Assembly: GCA_029559155.1 (NCBI GenBank) | Contig: JAKQCM010000031.1 | Coordinates: 1-49,501, forward strand | Length of the DNA stretch: 49,501 nucleotides | Source: Chloroflexota bacterium | GTDB taxonomy: Bacteria > Chloroflexota > Anaerolineae > Promineifilales > Promineifilaceae | Reading direction: 5' to 3' | Made by a program: the position numbers and the translations under genes | Notes under the pieces: generated by a model | What the model saw: the letters and a program-made list of their open reading frames with translations, nothing else | Told to the model about the DNA's origin: nothing | The model's database searches: none | Part shown: positions 41,983 to 49,501 of the stretch, piece by piece | How the letters are laid out: every line of letters starts with the position of its first letter | Position numbering within the stretch: position 1 is the first letter of the stretch

Positions 41983-43047
41983 ATGATGATTGTTGACGCC
42001 CATTTGGATATTGCTTATAACGCGCTGAATCACGGCCGTTCCCCCCTCCATCCCATTTCTTCCCTACGCGCACAAGAACAGCCAGATGGCGAGCGCGGTC
42101 AGGCCACCGTCTCATTCCCAGACATGCGCCAGGGCGGCGTCGGATTGGTCTTTGGCACGCTGTTTGTCACCCCCAGCCATGCTAAGATTCCCACCCTGGC
42201 CGACAAAATGGTCTACCACAACGCCAACGAAGCCTTTGGTTATGGCATGAAACAACTCGATTATTACCATCGCCTGGTTGATGAAAATCAATCCCTCCGT
42301 CTTGTCACCCATCAAACCGCCCTGGACGAAGTCCTGGCGAGCCAGCAAGAAGACAATCCTGCGCCGCTGCTGGGCATTGTGCCGCTCATGGAAGGCGCCG
42401 ACCCCATCCGCGAGCCGGAAGAGGCCGAGTTGTGGTATGAACGCGGCCTGCGTCTGATTGGCCTGGCCTGGGACGACACGCGCTACGCGACCGGTGGCTG
42501 GACCCGCACCGACGACGGCCTGACCAAAGAAGGCTACCGCCTGCTGGAAGTGATGGCCGATCTGGGTTTTATTCTGGACCTGACCCACATGAGCGAGAAA
42601 TCAACCATCGAAGCGCTGGAACGCTACGAAGGCGTGACCGTGGCCACGCACAGCAACTGTCGAGCGCTGGTTCCCGGCACGCGCCAGCTCAGCGACACGC
42701 AAATTCGCCTGATAGGCGAGCGGGACGGGGTGATCGGCACAGTGCTGTACAATGCTTTTTTGCAGCCCGGCTGGCGTAAGGGAGATCGCAAAGCGGCGGT
42801 GACGTTGGACCATGTGGTGGCCAACATCGACCACGTTTGCCAGGTGTTGGGCAGCGCCCGCAGCGTGGGCATTGGCAGCGACCTGGATGGCGGGTTTGGC
42901 GCGGAACACATCCCCGCCGAATTAGACAGCATCGCCGACCTCGGCAAAATTGGGGACGCACTGCTGGCGCGAGGTTACGAATCGTCGGATGTGGCAGGCA
43001 TTATGAGCGGCAACTGGCTGCGCATTCTGCGGCGCGCCTGGTCTTAG
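41983..43047 (+). CDS. Membrane-dipeptidase-family (M19) peptidase
   Basis: This zinc dipeptidase-like enzyme has 354 residues. The His-x-Asp pair is near the start (DAHLDIAYNAL). Further features are the Glu in VPLMEGADPIRE, the His residues in LTHMSEKS and ATHSNCRALV, and the GSDLDGGFG Asp. All fit M19 dipeptidases that cleave dipeptides, including some with D-residues. There is no signal peptide, so it is probably cytoplasmic. It may serve peptide or peptidoglycan recycling. Confidence 0.92.
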   Translation: MMIVDAHLDIAYNALNHGRSPLHPISSLRAQEQPDGERGQATVSFPDMRQGGVGLVFGTLFVTPSHAKIPTLADKMVYHNANEAFGYGMKQLDYYHRLVDENQSLRLVTHQTALDEVLASQQEDNPAPLLGIVPLMEGADPIREPEEAELWYERGLRLIGLAWDDTRYATGGWTRTDDGLTKEGYRLLEVMADLGFILDLTHMSEKSTIEALERYEGVTVATHSNCRALVPGTRQLSDTQIRLIGERDGVIGTVLYNAFLQPGWRKGDRKAAVTLDHVVANIDHVCQVLGSARSVGIGSDLDGGFGAEHIPAELDSIADLGKIGDALLARGYESSDVAGIMSGNWLRILRRAWS

Positions 43048-43059
43048 AATCGCCCTAAA

Positions 43060-43091
43060 GATTGGTCCAATCCAGGAAGATTGGACCAATC
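43060..43091. terminator. GGTCCAATC-family hairpin between convergent genes
   Basis: A 13-bp stem (GATTGGTCCAATC) with a 6-nt loop, located between the M19 gene and the 3' end of dnaE. It could serve as a bidirectional terminator although U-tracts are lacking. The stem matches the hairpin at 9750-9780. Confidence 0.6.
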
Positions 43092-43101
43092 TTGCAGCCG
43101 T

Positions 43102-46100
43102 TTAAATTGCCTTGACGTTGGCGACGCCTGATAGGCGGCGCAGGCTGCCGATCAGGTCCTGGCAAATTTTGGTGTGCTGGTTGGGGAAATCGATGGCCCA
43201 GCCATGCCCGGCCAATTCCAGGGTGAGGGCGTCTTCGCCTTCGTATTTTGCCGCTTCTTCCAAAGCGCGGCGGCACACATCCTTCCAATTCCCCACCGGC
43301 TTAATTTCTACCACCACCGTTTTGACATTGTTGGCTATCCGGCTGGCTTGTTTGTCGCCAAAGACGATGGGCGAGGCGGGCGGGGCCGCCGGTTTGGCGG
43401 TTTGGTTGGTTGGTGGTTGGTGTGCTGGTTTGGCGGTTGGTTGGTAGGTGGGCGGCGGGGCCACGGCCGTTTCCGGTTCACGCCTGGCTGTGGCTGGTTG
43501 CGGGTTCGACAACGGCCGTGCCACACTATCCTCGTCAAAATTCGGCGGCGGCGGCGGGCCGTCAAACTCATCGTTGCTATCCTGGTCGCCATCGTCGAGG
43601 TAATCGGGTTCGGCCGGTGGGGTGTAGGCGAGGAATGGTTCGTGCAAACGGCCGTTCCCGTTCCCATTCGCCGGTCGTCGGCCATTGCTCAGCAAATGCC
43701 CCTCATCATCGGCGGCAACGCCATTTTCCACCTTTGTTTGCACCCGATCCACAATGATGTTCACGTCGTCGCCTTTGGTTTGCACCTTGCCCGTTACCAG
43801 CATCACCTGGTCTACGCTCACCAAATCGCGGAACTCCTTCCAGGTGCGCGGGAAAAAGACCACGTCGATCTTGTGGTCCAGGTCTTCCAGCGTGCCAAAG
43901 GCCATGGGGTCGCCCTTTTTGGTCGTCAGGGTGCGCAAGGTGCTGATCATGCCGGCGACTTTGACGGTTTTGCCGTTGTCGGTGGCCTGAATTTCGCCGA
44001 TAGGGCCGCTGGTGTGCGGTTGGAGTTGGGCCAACGGCCGTTCCAATGGATGTTCCGAAACGTGTACGCCCAAAGCTTCTTTCTCCCATTCCAACAAAGT
44101 TTTGTGGTCTATTTTTTCCACACTGTCTGCCGGATGCAGTAAATCGACGGCCAATTGCAGCGCCGGCGCGCCGGTCAGGCCGCCAAACAGGCTCATCTGT
44201 CCCTGGGCGGCGGCGTTGTGGGTGCTGCTGCTGTACCCAACGATGCGGTCGAGCGCGTCCATAAACTGCGCCGGCGTGCCCCATTCATCGAAAGCTCGCC
44301 CTTTAATCATGTATTCTAACGGCCGTTTGCCCACCCGCCGCAAATCTACCCGGTCGCAAAGGTCTTGCAGACTGGTGAAACGGCCGTTCGCCTCTCGCTC
44401 TTCCAAAATCAGGTTCAGCGCCGCTGCCCCGGCGTTCTTGATGGCGCCCAGACCAAAGCGAATTAACGGCCGTTCCTGCCCATCTTCAATCGTAAAATCC
44501 AGCCCGGAGCGGTTCACATCCGGTGGGGCCACATCAATGCCCAGATTCTTGGCCTCGGCAAAATAACGCCGCACCTTGTCTGTATTGTCCCGTTCCACCG
44601 AAAGCATAGCCGTCAGATATTCCACCGGGTAATGGGCCTTCAGGAAGGCCGTCTGGCAGGTTACCTTGGCATAATCAGCCGCGTGAGCCTTGTTAAAGCC
44701 ATACCGCGCGAAAAATTCAATATCGCCCCAAATCGCGTCACATACCTGCCGGCTAAAGCCACGGGCCATCGCCCCTTCGGTAAACTGAATCTGATGCTCT
44801 TCCATCAGCTTCTTTTTCTTCTTGGCCACCGCTTTGCGGATCATATCCGCTTCGCCCGGCTCGTAACCCGCCAGGTCCGACGCAATGCGGATGATTTGCT
44901 CCTGGTAAACCAGAATGCCGTAGGTATCTTTGAGGATGGGTTCTAAGGCCGGGGTGTGGTACTCGACAATGTTTTTGTGGTCGTAAATTTCGGCGTGCAT
45001 GCGCCGGATATATTCGGGAATGTTGTCCATCGGGCCGGGGCGATACAGCGAGATGGCGGCGATGATGTGGTCGAAACGGCGGGGCTTCATTTCCATCATC
45101 AGGCGGCGCATGCCGGCGCCTTCCACCTGGAACACCCCGGCCACGACGCCCCGACTCAGCATATCGAACAACGCTTCCGGCTTTTTGGTGGGGTCCGGGC
45201 CAACTTGTCCTTCGTCGTAAGGGATGTTGTCCATGGTGTAAACGGTGCCGTACCGTTCTTCAATCAGGCGAGCGGCCAGGCGCATCACCGTGAGGGTGCT
45301 GAGGCCCAGAAAGTCCACTTTGAGCAGGCCAATGGATTCGACAATTTCCATCGGCCACTGGGTCACGCGGTCCACCCCGCCCAGCCCTTCGTCGCCGCTG
45401 GTGGGTTTGTTCAGGGGCACATATTCTTGCAGCGGCCGGTCGGAAACGATGACGCCGGCGGCGTGGCTGGAGGCATGGCGGGCCACGCCTTCCAGGTTGC
45501 GGGCGGTGTCCAGGAGAGTTTTAACGGCCGTTTCCCCCTTATACCGCTCCTCCAATTCCACCGAATAAAACTCATGATCCTTATCCAGCACATTTTCAAT
45601 TTTCACCGGCTTGCCCGGAACCGCCGGAACCAGTCGCGCTATGCTGTCTACCTCTGGCAGCGGCATGTCCATCGCCCGCCCCACATCGCGGATAGCCGCG
45701 CGCGCGCCTAACGTGCCAAACGTGATGATCTGCGCCACCTTTTCCGCGCCATACCGCCGTTTGGTATAGGCCACCATCAACCCGCGCACGTCATCAGGAT
45801 AATCCAGGTCGATGTCGGGCATGGATACGCGCCCGGGATTCAGGAACCGTTCAAAAATCAGGCCGTTCACCAGCGGATCGATGCTGGTGATGCCCAGCGT
45901 ATAAGCGACCACCGACCCAGCCCCGGAACCGCGCACATTCCACCAGATGTCGTTGTCTTTCCATTCCTGGTAGTTATCGTGGGGGAAAGGATCCTGATGC
46001 ATTTCCCACCAGGCGTCGCTGCGCGCGGCCCACTCGCACAAATCCCACACAATGAGGAAGTAGGTAGCAAACCCCATCCGGCCAATAATGTTCAACTCGT

Positions 46101-47091
46101 GGTCCAGCCGGGCGCGCAGCGCATCGTCGCTTTGGGCGCGTGTTTCGCCGTAACGCCAGATTAGACCTTTCTCGCATAATTGGCGCAGGTAACTATCGGC
46201 CGTGAATCCCTCCGGGGTTTCAAATTCCGGCAAATGGTAGCCTTCGTGATCCAGATTGATGTCGCACATTTCGGCGATGAGCAGGCTGTTGCGCAAGGCG
46301 CCGGGGATTTCGCCGAAGAGCGCGGCCATTTCGCTGTGCGATTTCAGGTAATACTCTTTATCGGAGAAGGTGAGTTTGGGCGCAGCGATGGTAGAGCCGG
46401 TCTGGATGCACAGCAGCACTTCGTGCGGATTGGCGTCTTCGGCGCGGGTATAGTGGACATCGTTGGTCGCCAGGAAGTTGTTTTCCAGGCCGTAATGCCT
46501 CGCCATCTCGATGAGCTTTTTGTTGATGTCGGTCAGTTCGGGGATGTGGTGCTCTTGCAGCTCGATGAAGAGGCGATCTTTGCCAAAAATATCCAGGTAT
46601 TCGCCCATCAACTCGTGGGCCAGCTTCATTTTGCCCGCGCCGATGGCCCGGGGAATTTCCCCGGCCATGCAGCCGGTGGTGGCGATGAGACCTTCGCTGT
46701 AACGCGCCATAAATGCCCGGTCGATGCGTGGTTTGTAATAGTAGCCATCTAACTGCGCCGCGCTGGCGATTTGCAGCAAATTCAGGTAACCGGTCTGGTT
46801 TTGGGCCAGCAGCAGCATATGGAAACGCTCTTTGTCTAGCTGCGCGTCTTTGTCTTGCATGGTGCGGTTCGCCAGGTATGTCTCGATGCCGATGATGGGC
46901 TTGACGCCAGCGCTTTTGGCGGCGCGGTAAAAAGGCATTGTGCCATACATCGCGCCGTGGTCGGTGAGGGCGATGGCCGGCTGGTTTAACTCGACGGCGC
47001 GCTGCACCAGATCGTTGATGCGGCTTAAGCCATCGAGCAAGGAGAACTCGCTGTGGACGTGCAAATGGACAAAGGGCTGTTGATCGGTCAT
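43102..47091 (-). CDS. dnaE: DNA polymerase III alpha subunit with C-terminal extension
   Basis: This is the replicative polymerase alpha subunit, 1329 residues, longer than the usual 1160. The PHP domain opens it (FVHLHVHSEFSLLDG, then HGAMYG). The palm has MPDIDLDYPDD and KVDFLGLSTLT as catalytic Asp sites, and the thumb, fingers, helix-hairpin-helix and OB domain (VAGMISTLRTL, KGDPMAFGTLED) follow. After about residue 1150 comes a low-complexity Pro/Thr/Asp linker of about 90 residues, then a compact alpha/beta domain to the end (about 1240-1329). The extension is known in some Chloroflexota and cyanobacterial proteins but its role is not fixed. Three octamers encode parts of the linker. 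Confidence 0.95.
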   Translation of the reverse strand: MTDQQPFVHLHVHSEFSLLDGLSRINDLVQRAVELNQPAIALTDHGAMYGTMPFYRAAKSAGVKPIIGIETYLANRTMQDKDAQLDKERFHMLLLAQNQTGYLNLLQIASAAQLDGYYYKPRIDRAFMARYSEGLIATTGCMAGEIPRAIGAGKMKLAHELMGEYLDIFGKDRLFIELQEHHIPELTDINKKLIEMARHYGLENNFLATNDVHYTRAEDANPHEVLLCIQTGSTIAAPKLTFSDKEYYLKSHSEMAALFGEIPGALRNSLLIAEMCDINLDHEGYHLPEFETPEGFTADSYLRQLCEKGLIWRYGETRAQSDDALRARLDHELNIIGRMGFATYFLIVWDLCEWAARSDAWWEMHQDPFPHDNYQEWKDNDIWWNVRGSGAGSVVAYTLGITSIDPLVNGLIFERFLNPGRVSMPDIDLDYPDDVRGLMVAYTKRRYGAEKVAQIITFGTLGARAAIRDVGRAMDMPLPEVDSIARLVPAVPGKPVKIENVLDKDHEFYSVELEERYKGETAVKTLLDTARNLEGVARHASSHAAGVIVSDRPLQEYVPLNKPTSGDEGLGGVDRVTQWPMEIVESIGLLKVDFLGLSTLTVMRLAARLIEERYGTVYTMDNIPYDEGQVGPDPTKKPEALFDMLSRGVVAGVFQVEGAGMRRLMMEMKPRRFDHIIAAISLYRPGPMDNIPEYIRRMHAEIYDHKNIVEYHTPALEPILKDTYGILVYQEQIIRIASDLAGYEPGEADMIRKAVAKKKKKLMEEHQIQFTEGAMARGFSRQVCDAIWGDIEFFARYGFNKAHAADYAKVTCQTAFLKAHYPVEYLTAMLSVERDNTDKVRRYFAEAKNLGIDVAPPDVNRSGLDFTIEDGQERPLIRFGLGAIKNAGAAALNLILEEREANGRFTSLQDLCDRVDLRRVGKRPLEYMIKGRAFDEWGTPAQFMDALDRIVGYSSSTHNAAAQGQMSLFGGLTGAPALQLAVDLLHPADSVEKIDHKTLLEWEKEALGVHVSEHPLERPLAQLQPHTSGPIGEIQATDNGKTVKVAGMISTLRTLTTKKGDPMAFGTLEDLDHKIDVVFFPRTWKEFRDLVSVDQVMLVTGKVQTKGDDVNIIVDRVQTKVENGVAADDEGHLLSNGRRPANGNGNGRLHEPFLAYTPPAEPDYLDDGDQDSNDEFDGPPPPPNFDEDSVARPLSNPQPATARREPETAVAPPPTYQPTAKPAHQPPTNQTAKPAAPPASPIVFGDKQASRIANNVKTVVVEIKPVGNWKDVCRRALEEAAKYEGEDALTLELAGHGWAIDFPNQHTKICQDLIGSLRRLSGVANVKAI

Positions 47092-47109
47092 AGGTTTGTT
47101 TGTCTTGTT

Positions 47110-47203
47110 GTAACTATATAGACCCCAAGGGTTTGCTCCTGAGAATTTAAATTATTTGGGTATCAAACCCTTGGGGTCTTGCCAGAGAAACCTGAACAGT
47201 TAC
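47110..47203. repeat. CCCCAAGGG palindromic element, best copy
   Basis: The ends GTAACT and AGTTAC are inverted, and the arms AGACCCCAAGGGTTTG and CAAACCCTTGGGGTCT form a 16-bp stem. It lies upstream of dnaE. The remaining 348-bp gap up to 47439 holds no supported gene, only the promoter of the next one and two ACGGCCGT octamers. Confidence 0.85.
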
Positions 47204-47402
47204 GTCTTGTTGTGTGTGGTGGGTACGGGCGGCGGTAGGGCGTTTTGGTTGGTGTGCAGCCTGCTGCTGGCCTCCCGCAAATTTGTTGTGTTATCCCGCA
47301 CCAAAGTATATCACACGGGGCTTTCTGTGAGAGAAATTTTAAGGATGGATTTGGCCCGACACGGCCGTCTGGTGATAGACAGCCATGTCCACGGCGGCTG
47401 GT

Positions 47403-47431
47403 TTGTTTGTTTGTCTGATGGTCTGTACAAT
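47403..47431 (+). promoter_or_regulatory. Leaderless promoter TTGTTT-17-TACAAT
   Basis: TTGTTT (47403-47408), an exact 17-bp spacer and TACAAT (47426-47431). The ATG at 47440 begins 8 nt after the -10 box, so the transcript should start at or near the start codon. There is no Shine-Dalgarno sequence. Confidence 0.65.
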
Positions 47432-47439
47432 GCTGCCTT

Positions 47440-48030
47440 ATGGAATATGGCATCAGGTTTTTACGGCCGTTAGCCGAAAACGGACAGCGAGCCCATCTAT
47501 ACGTCGGACAAAATCGTCTGTCGCTGGTGGCCGATTATGGCACGCCCTGGCTGCTGCATGGCGAACCTGGCAAAGTTCGGCTGGCACGGCCGTCTGGCGA
47601 AGCGCTGGCTTCGCTGGAATATCCCGGCCTCAAAACCACCAGCAAGGGCGGCGTTCCGCGCATCAGTTATGCGCTGATCTATGATCATGCAGTCTATGCC
47701 CTCATCACCCAGCATACCTGGCCGAATTTAGACGACACAGACGCTGCGTCTTACTTTATGATTGAGGCAGAGGGGCAGCGCTGGGCAGCCTTGAATCGGG
47801 AGGTGAACGGCCGTTCCCGCCCTGACCAATTTGTTCTCTGCGACAATGCCCCGGCTGTGGTAGAGCCGCATGCCCAATTCCTGGACGATTGCCAGGCCGC
47901 TCCTGTCGGTCAGATCCAGCGGCCAACGCGCGCTGAAGAATATGAGGTGATGATGCCAGACGGCCGTTTCCGCCAACCGCAGCTTATTCTGCTGGCCCTG
48001 GTATTCCTCATCCACCAACTCCCCGGCTGA
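47440..48030 (+). CDS. Unrecognised 196-residue protein
   Basis: I do not recognise a family. The ATG at 47440 is placed directly behind a good promoter. The protein has no signal peptide. It looks beta-rich (AHLYVGQNRLSLVADYG, ISYALIYDHAVYALITQHTWPN) and ends in a short hydrophobic helix (QPQLILLALVFLIHQLPG) that could be a C-terminal tail anchor. Four octamers fall inside, giving NGR, RPS and DGRF stretches. It converges with hemL, with only 11 bp between stops. Confidence 0.7.
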   Translation: MEYGIRFLRPLAENGQRAHLYVGQNRLSLVADYGTPWLLHGEPGKVRLARPSGEALASLEYPGLKTTSKGGVPRISYALIYDHAVYALITQHTWPNLDDTDAASYFMIEAEGQRWAALNREVNGRSRPDQFVLCDNAPAVVEPHAQFLDDCQAAPVGQIQRPTRAEEYEVMMPDGRFRQPQLILLALVFLIHQLPG

Positions 48031-48041
48031 TCAAATAAAAA

Positions 48042-49331
48042 TCAACCCAGACTGGCAAAAACCTGTTCCGCAGCGGCGATGGTGGCTCCGATTTCCGTTG
48101 GGCCGTGCGCTGTGGATATAAAACCCGCCTCAAACTGCGACGGAGCCAGATAAACCCCCTGGTCTAGCATAGCCTGGAAATAACGCCCAAAACGTTTCGT
48201 ATCGGACTGCACGGCCGTTTCCCAATTGATCACCGGTCCAGGCTGAAAAAACAGCCCAAACATCGTGCCTACCTGGGCTGCGCTGATGGGAATCCCTGCT
48301 TTTTTTGCCGCCCCGGCCAGCCCGTCAATAAGCTGTGCGCCGGTGGTTTCCAATTTGGCCCACACACCGGGTTCCTGAATCGCTTTCAATGTCTCAATTC
48401 CGGCCGTCATGGCCAGCGGATTGCCCGACAGCGTACCGGCCTGGTACATTGGCCCCGCCGGAGCCACCAACGCCATGATGTCGCGCCGACCGCCATACGC
48501 CCCAACCGGCAGCCCGCCACCAATCACTTTGCCCAGAGCCGTCAGGTCTGGCTGAATGCCGTACAACGTCTGCGCCCCGCCGGGATGTACGCGGAAGCCG
48601 GTCATCACCTCGTCAAAAATCAACAGCGCATCTCGACTGGCAGTCAGATCGCGCAGTCCGGCCAAAAAGCCGTCTACCGGCGGCACCAGCCCCATGTTCC
48701 CGGCCACAGGCTCCACGATGACGGCGGCAATTTGGCCAGGGAATTGGTCAAACAACTGCGCGACTGCTTCCAGGTTATTGTAAGGCGCGACGAGGGTATC
48801 GGCGGTGGTAGCCGCGGGCACGCCGGGCGAGTCGGGCAGGCCGAGGGTGGCCACGCCGGAACCGGCCTGTACCAACAGCATGTCGGCATGGCCGTGGTAA
48901 TTGCCCTGGAATTTGATGATTTTGCTGCGCCCGGTAAAGGCGCGGGCCAGACGCAGGGCGCTCATGGTGGCTTCCGTGCCGGAATTGACAAAGCGGATCA
49001 TCTCGATAGAAGGCATCAGGCCCATAACTTGCCGGGCGAGTTCGTTTTCCAGAGGGCTGGGCGCGCCGTAGCTGGTACCGAGGGTAACGGCCGTTTGTAA
49101 CGCCGCCACCACCCGCGGATGCGCATGTCCCAAAATCAGCGGTCCCCAGGAGAGCACATAGTCCACGTAGCGGTTGCCGTCTACATCCGTCAGATACGCG
49201 CCCTCACCCTTTTGGATGAAAAGCGGCTGCCCGCCCACCGCCTTAAATGCTCGCACCGGCGAATCGACGCCGCCGGGCAGTAATGCCTTTGCCTCGTTAA
49301 ACAATTCGATTGATTTCTGAATATCAGGCAT
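48042..49331 (-). CDS. hemL: Glutamate-1-semialdehyde 2,1-aminomutase
   Basis: HemL makes 5-aminolevulinate from glutamate-1-semialdehyde for heme and other tetrapyrroles, in the C5 pathway. The 429-residue product has [17 protein letters not shown] (114-130), [16 protein letters not shown] (239-247) and PLP Lys268 ([17 protein letters not shown]). The length is typical. The ribosome site AGGAG lies 7 nt before the ATG. An octamer encodes NWETAVQS near the C-terminus. No other heme gene is in the window. Confidence 0.96.
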   Translation of the reverse strand: MPDIQKSIELFNEAKALLPGGVDSPVRAFKAVGGQPLFIQKGEGAYLTDVDGNRYVDYVLSWGPLILGHAHPRVVAALQTAVTLGTSYGAPSPLENELARQVMGLMPSIEMIRFVNSGTEATMSALRLARAFTGRSKIIKFQGNYHGHADMLLVQAGSGVATLGLPDSPGVPAATTADTLVAPYNNLEAVAQLFDQFPGQIAAVIVEPVAGNMGLVPPVDGFLAGLRDLTASRDALLIFDEVMTGFRVHPGGAQTLYGIQPDLTALGKVIGGGLPVGAYGGRRDIMALVAPAGPMYQAGTLSGNPLAMTAGIETLKAIQEPGVWAKLETTGAQLIDGLAGAAKKAGIPISAAQVGTMFGLFFQPGPVINWETAVQSDTKRFGRYFQAMLDQGVYLAPSQFEAGFISTAHGPTEIGATIAAAEQVFASLG

Positions 49332-49348
49332 AAGAAACTCCTATTCGG

Positions 49349-49378
49349 TTGACAAAATTATATTTAGTACGCCATACT
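49349..49378. promoter_or_regulatory. Overlapping divergent promoters, hemL and AbrB-type gene
   Basis: On the minus strand TATAAT (49362-49357) lies 26 nt before the hemL ATG, with an AGGAG leader. On the plus strand TTGACA (49349-49354), an 18-bp spacer and CATACT (49373-49378) could serve the AbrB-type gene. The elements overlap, so the two directions may exclude each other. Confidence 0.45.
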
Positions 49379-49429
49379 TAAATTAGTCAGAATAATTTCC
49401 CGTTGTTGGACCAATCTACGAGGTGTATT

Positions 49430-49501
49430 GTGTTGGTGAAAGTCAGCCCGAAAGGGCAAATTACACTCCCTAAAGAACTACGACAATCTCTGGGCATTGA
49501 A
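49430..49501 (+). CDS. AbrB/MazE-type DNA-binding protein, 5' end only
   Basis: The 24 codons in the window read VKVSPKGQITLPKELRQSLGIE after GTG/TTG, the swapped-hairpin domain of AbrB, MazE and SpoVT proteins, often antitoxins that repress their own operon. GAGGTG (49419-49424) supports a start at GTG 49430 or TTG 49433. The rest, and any toxin gene, lie right of the window. Confidence 0.85.
   Translation, partial: MLVKVSPKGQITLPKELRQSLGIE

Overview
The window is a dense, mostly single-copy bacterial chromosome segment with high GC, roughly 57-60% by eye. About 40 protein genes lie on both strands, and I found no rRNA or tRNA. The gene mix suggests an uncultivated or little-studied Chloroflexota, Anaerolineae-like. 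It includes a LysW-type zinc-ribbon protein, LCP, SH3b and LysM surface proteins with Thr/Pro-rich linkers, lipoproteins, a nucleoside ABC importer beside a fused xanthine dehydrogenase-type enzyme, one-chain L-serine dehydratase, and many short intergenic palindromes. No marker gene is present, so this placement is an inference.

Layout. 1-3.6 kb: the 3' end of murE, a DUF6391-type protein, holA, and a D-cysteine desulfhydrase-like PLP enzyme. 3.7-8.1 kb: an unknown protein, an OmpR-type response regulator, a GAF histidine kinase, and a GMC oxidoreductase whose stop overlaps the kinase start. 8.1-12.8 kb: a repeat-rich gap, a lipoprotein, an LCP protein, DinB and DUF302. 12.8-14.7 kb: ftsH. 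14.8-24.1 kb: a purine-type cluster, with a Mo/Fe-S hydroxylase divergent from a four-gene nucleoside ABC importer whose binding lipoprotein carries two nearly identical BMP domains. 24.2-31.6 kb: an unknown protein, an SH3b protein and thrC between two direct copies of a 179-bp element, a desaturase remnant, and a MacB-like ABC exporter with a LolA-like partner. 31.9-37.5 kb: a LysW-like protein, a response regulator with a degenerate receiver, hemolysin III, an M24 peptidase, parB-parA and a PfkB kinase. 37.8-43 kb: a LysM/lamin-tail protein, a small protein, nfo, sdaA, DUF1801 and an M19 dipeptidase. 43.1-49.5 kb: dnaE, an unknown protein, hemL, and the first codons of an AbrB/MazE-type gene.

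The main feature of the window is its layered repeat content. The perfect octamer palindrome ACGGCCGT occurs about 104 times by my manual count, where roughly one copy would be expected by chance. Most copies are inside genes, so proteins carry recurrent Thr-Ala-Val, Asn-Gly-Arg or Arg-Pro insertions, much as HIP1 does in cyanobacteria. Intergenic space holds four further families: GGAGATT heptamer arrays that fold back on themselves at gene 3' ends and sometimes supply the last codons and stop; MITE-like elements with terminal inverted repeats; CCCCAAGGG palindromic elements; and GATTGGTCCAATC or GACCTGACAG hairpins. Several genes without a Shine-Dalgarno sequence have a -10 box 5-9 nt before the start codon, pointing to leaderless transcripts.
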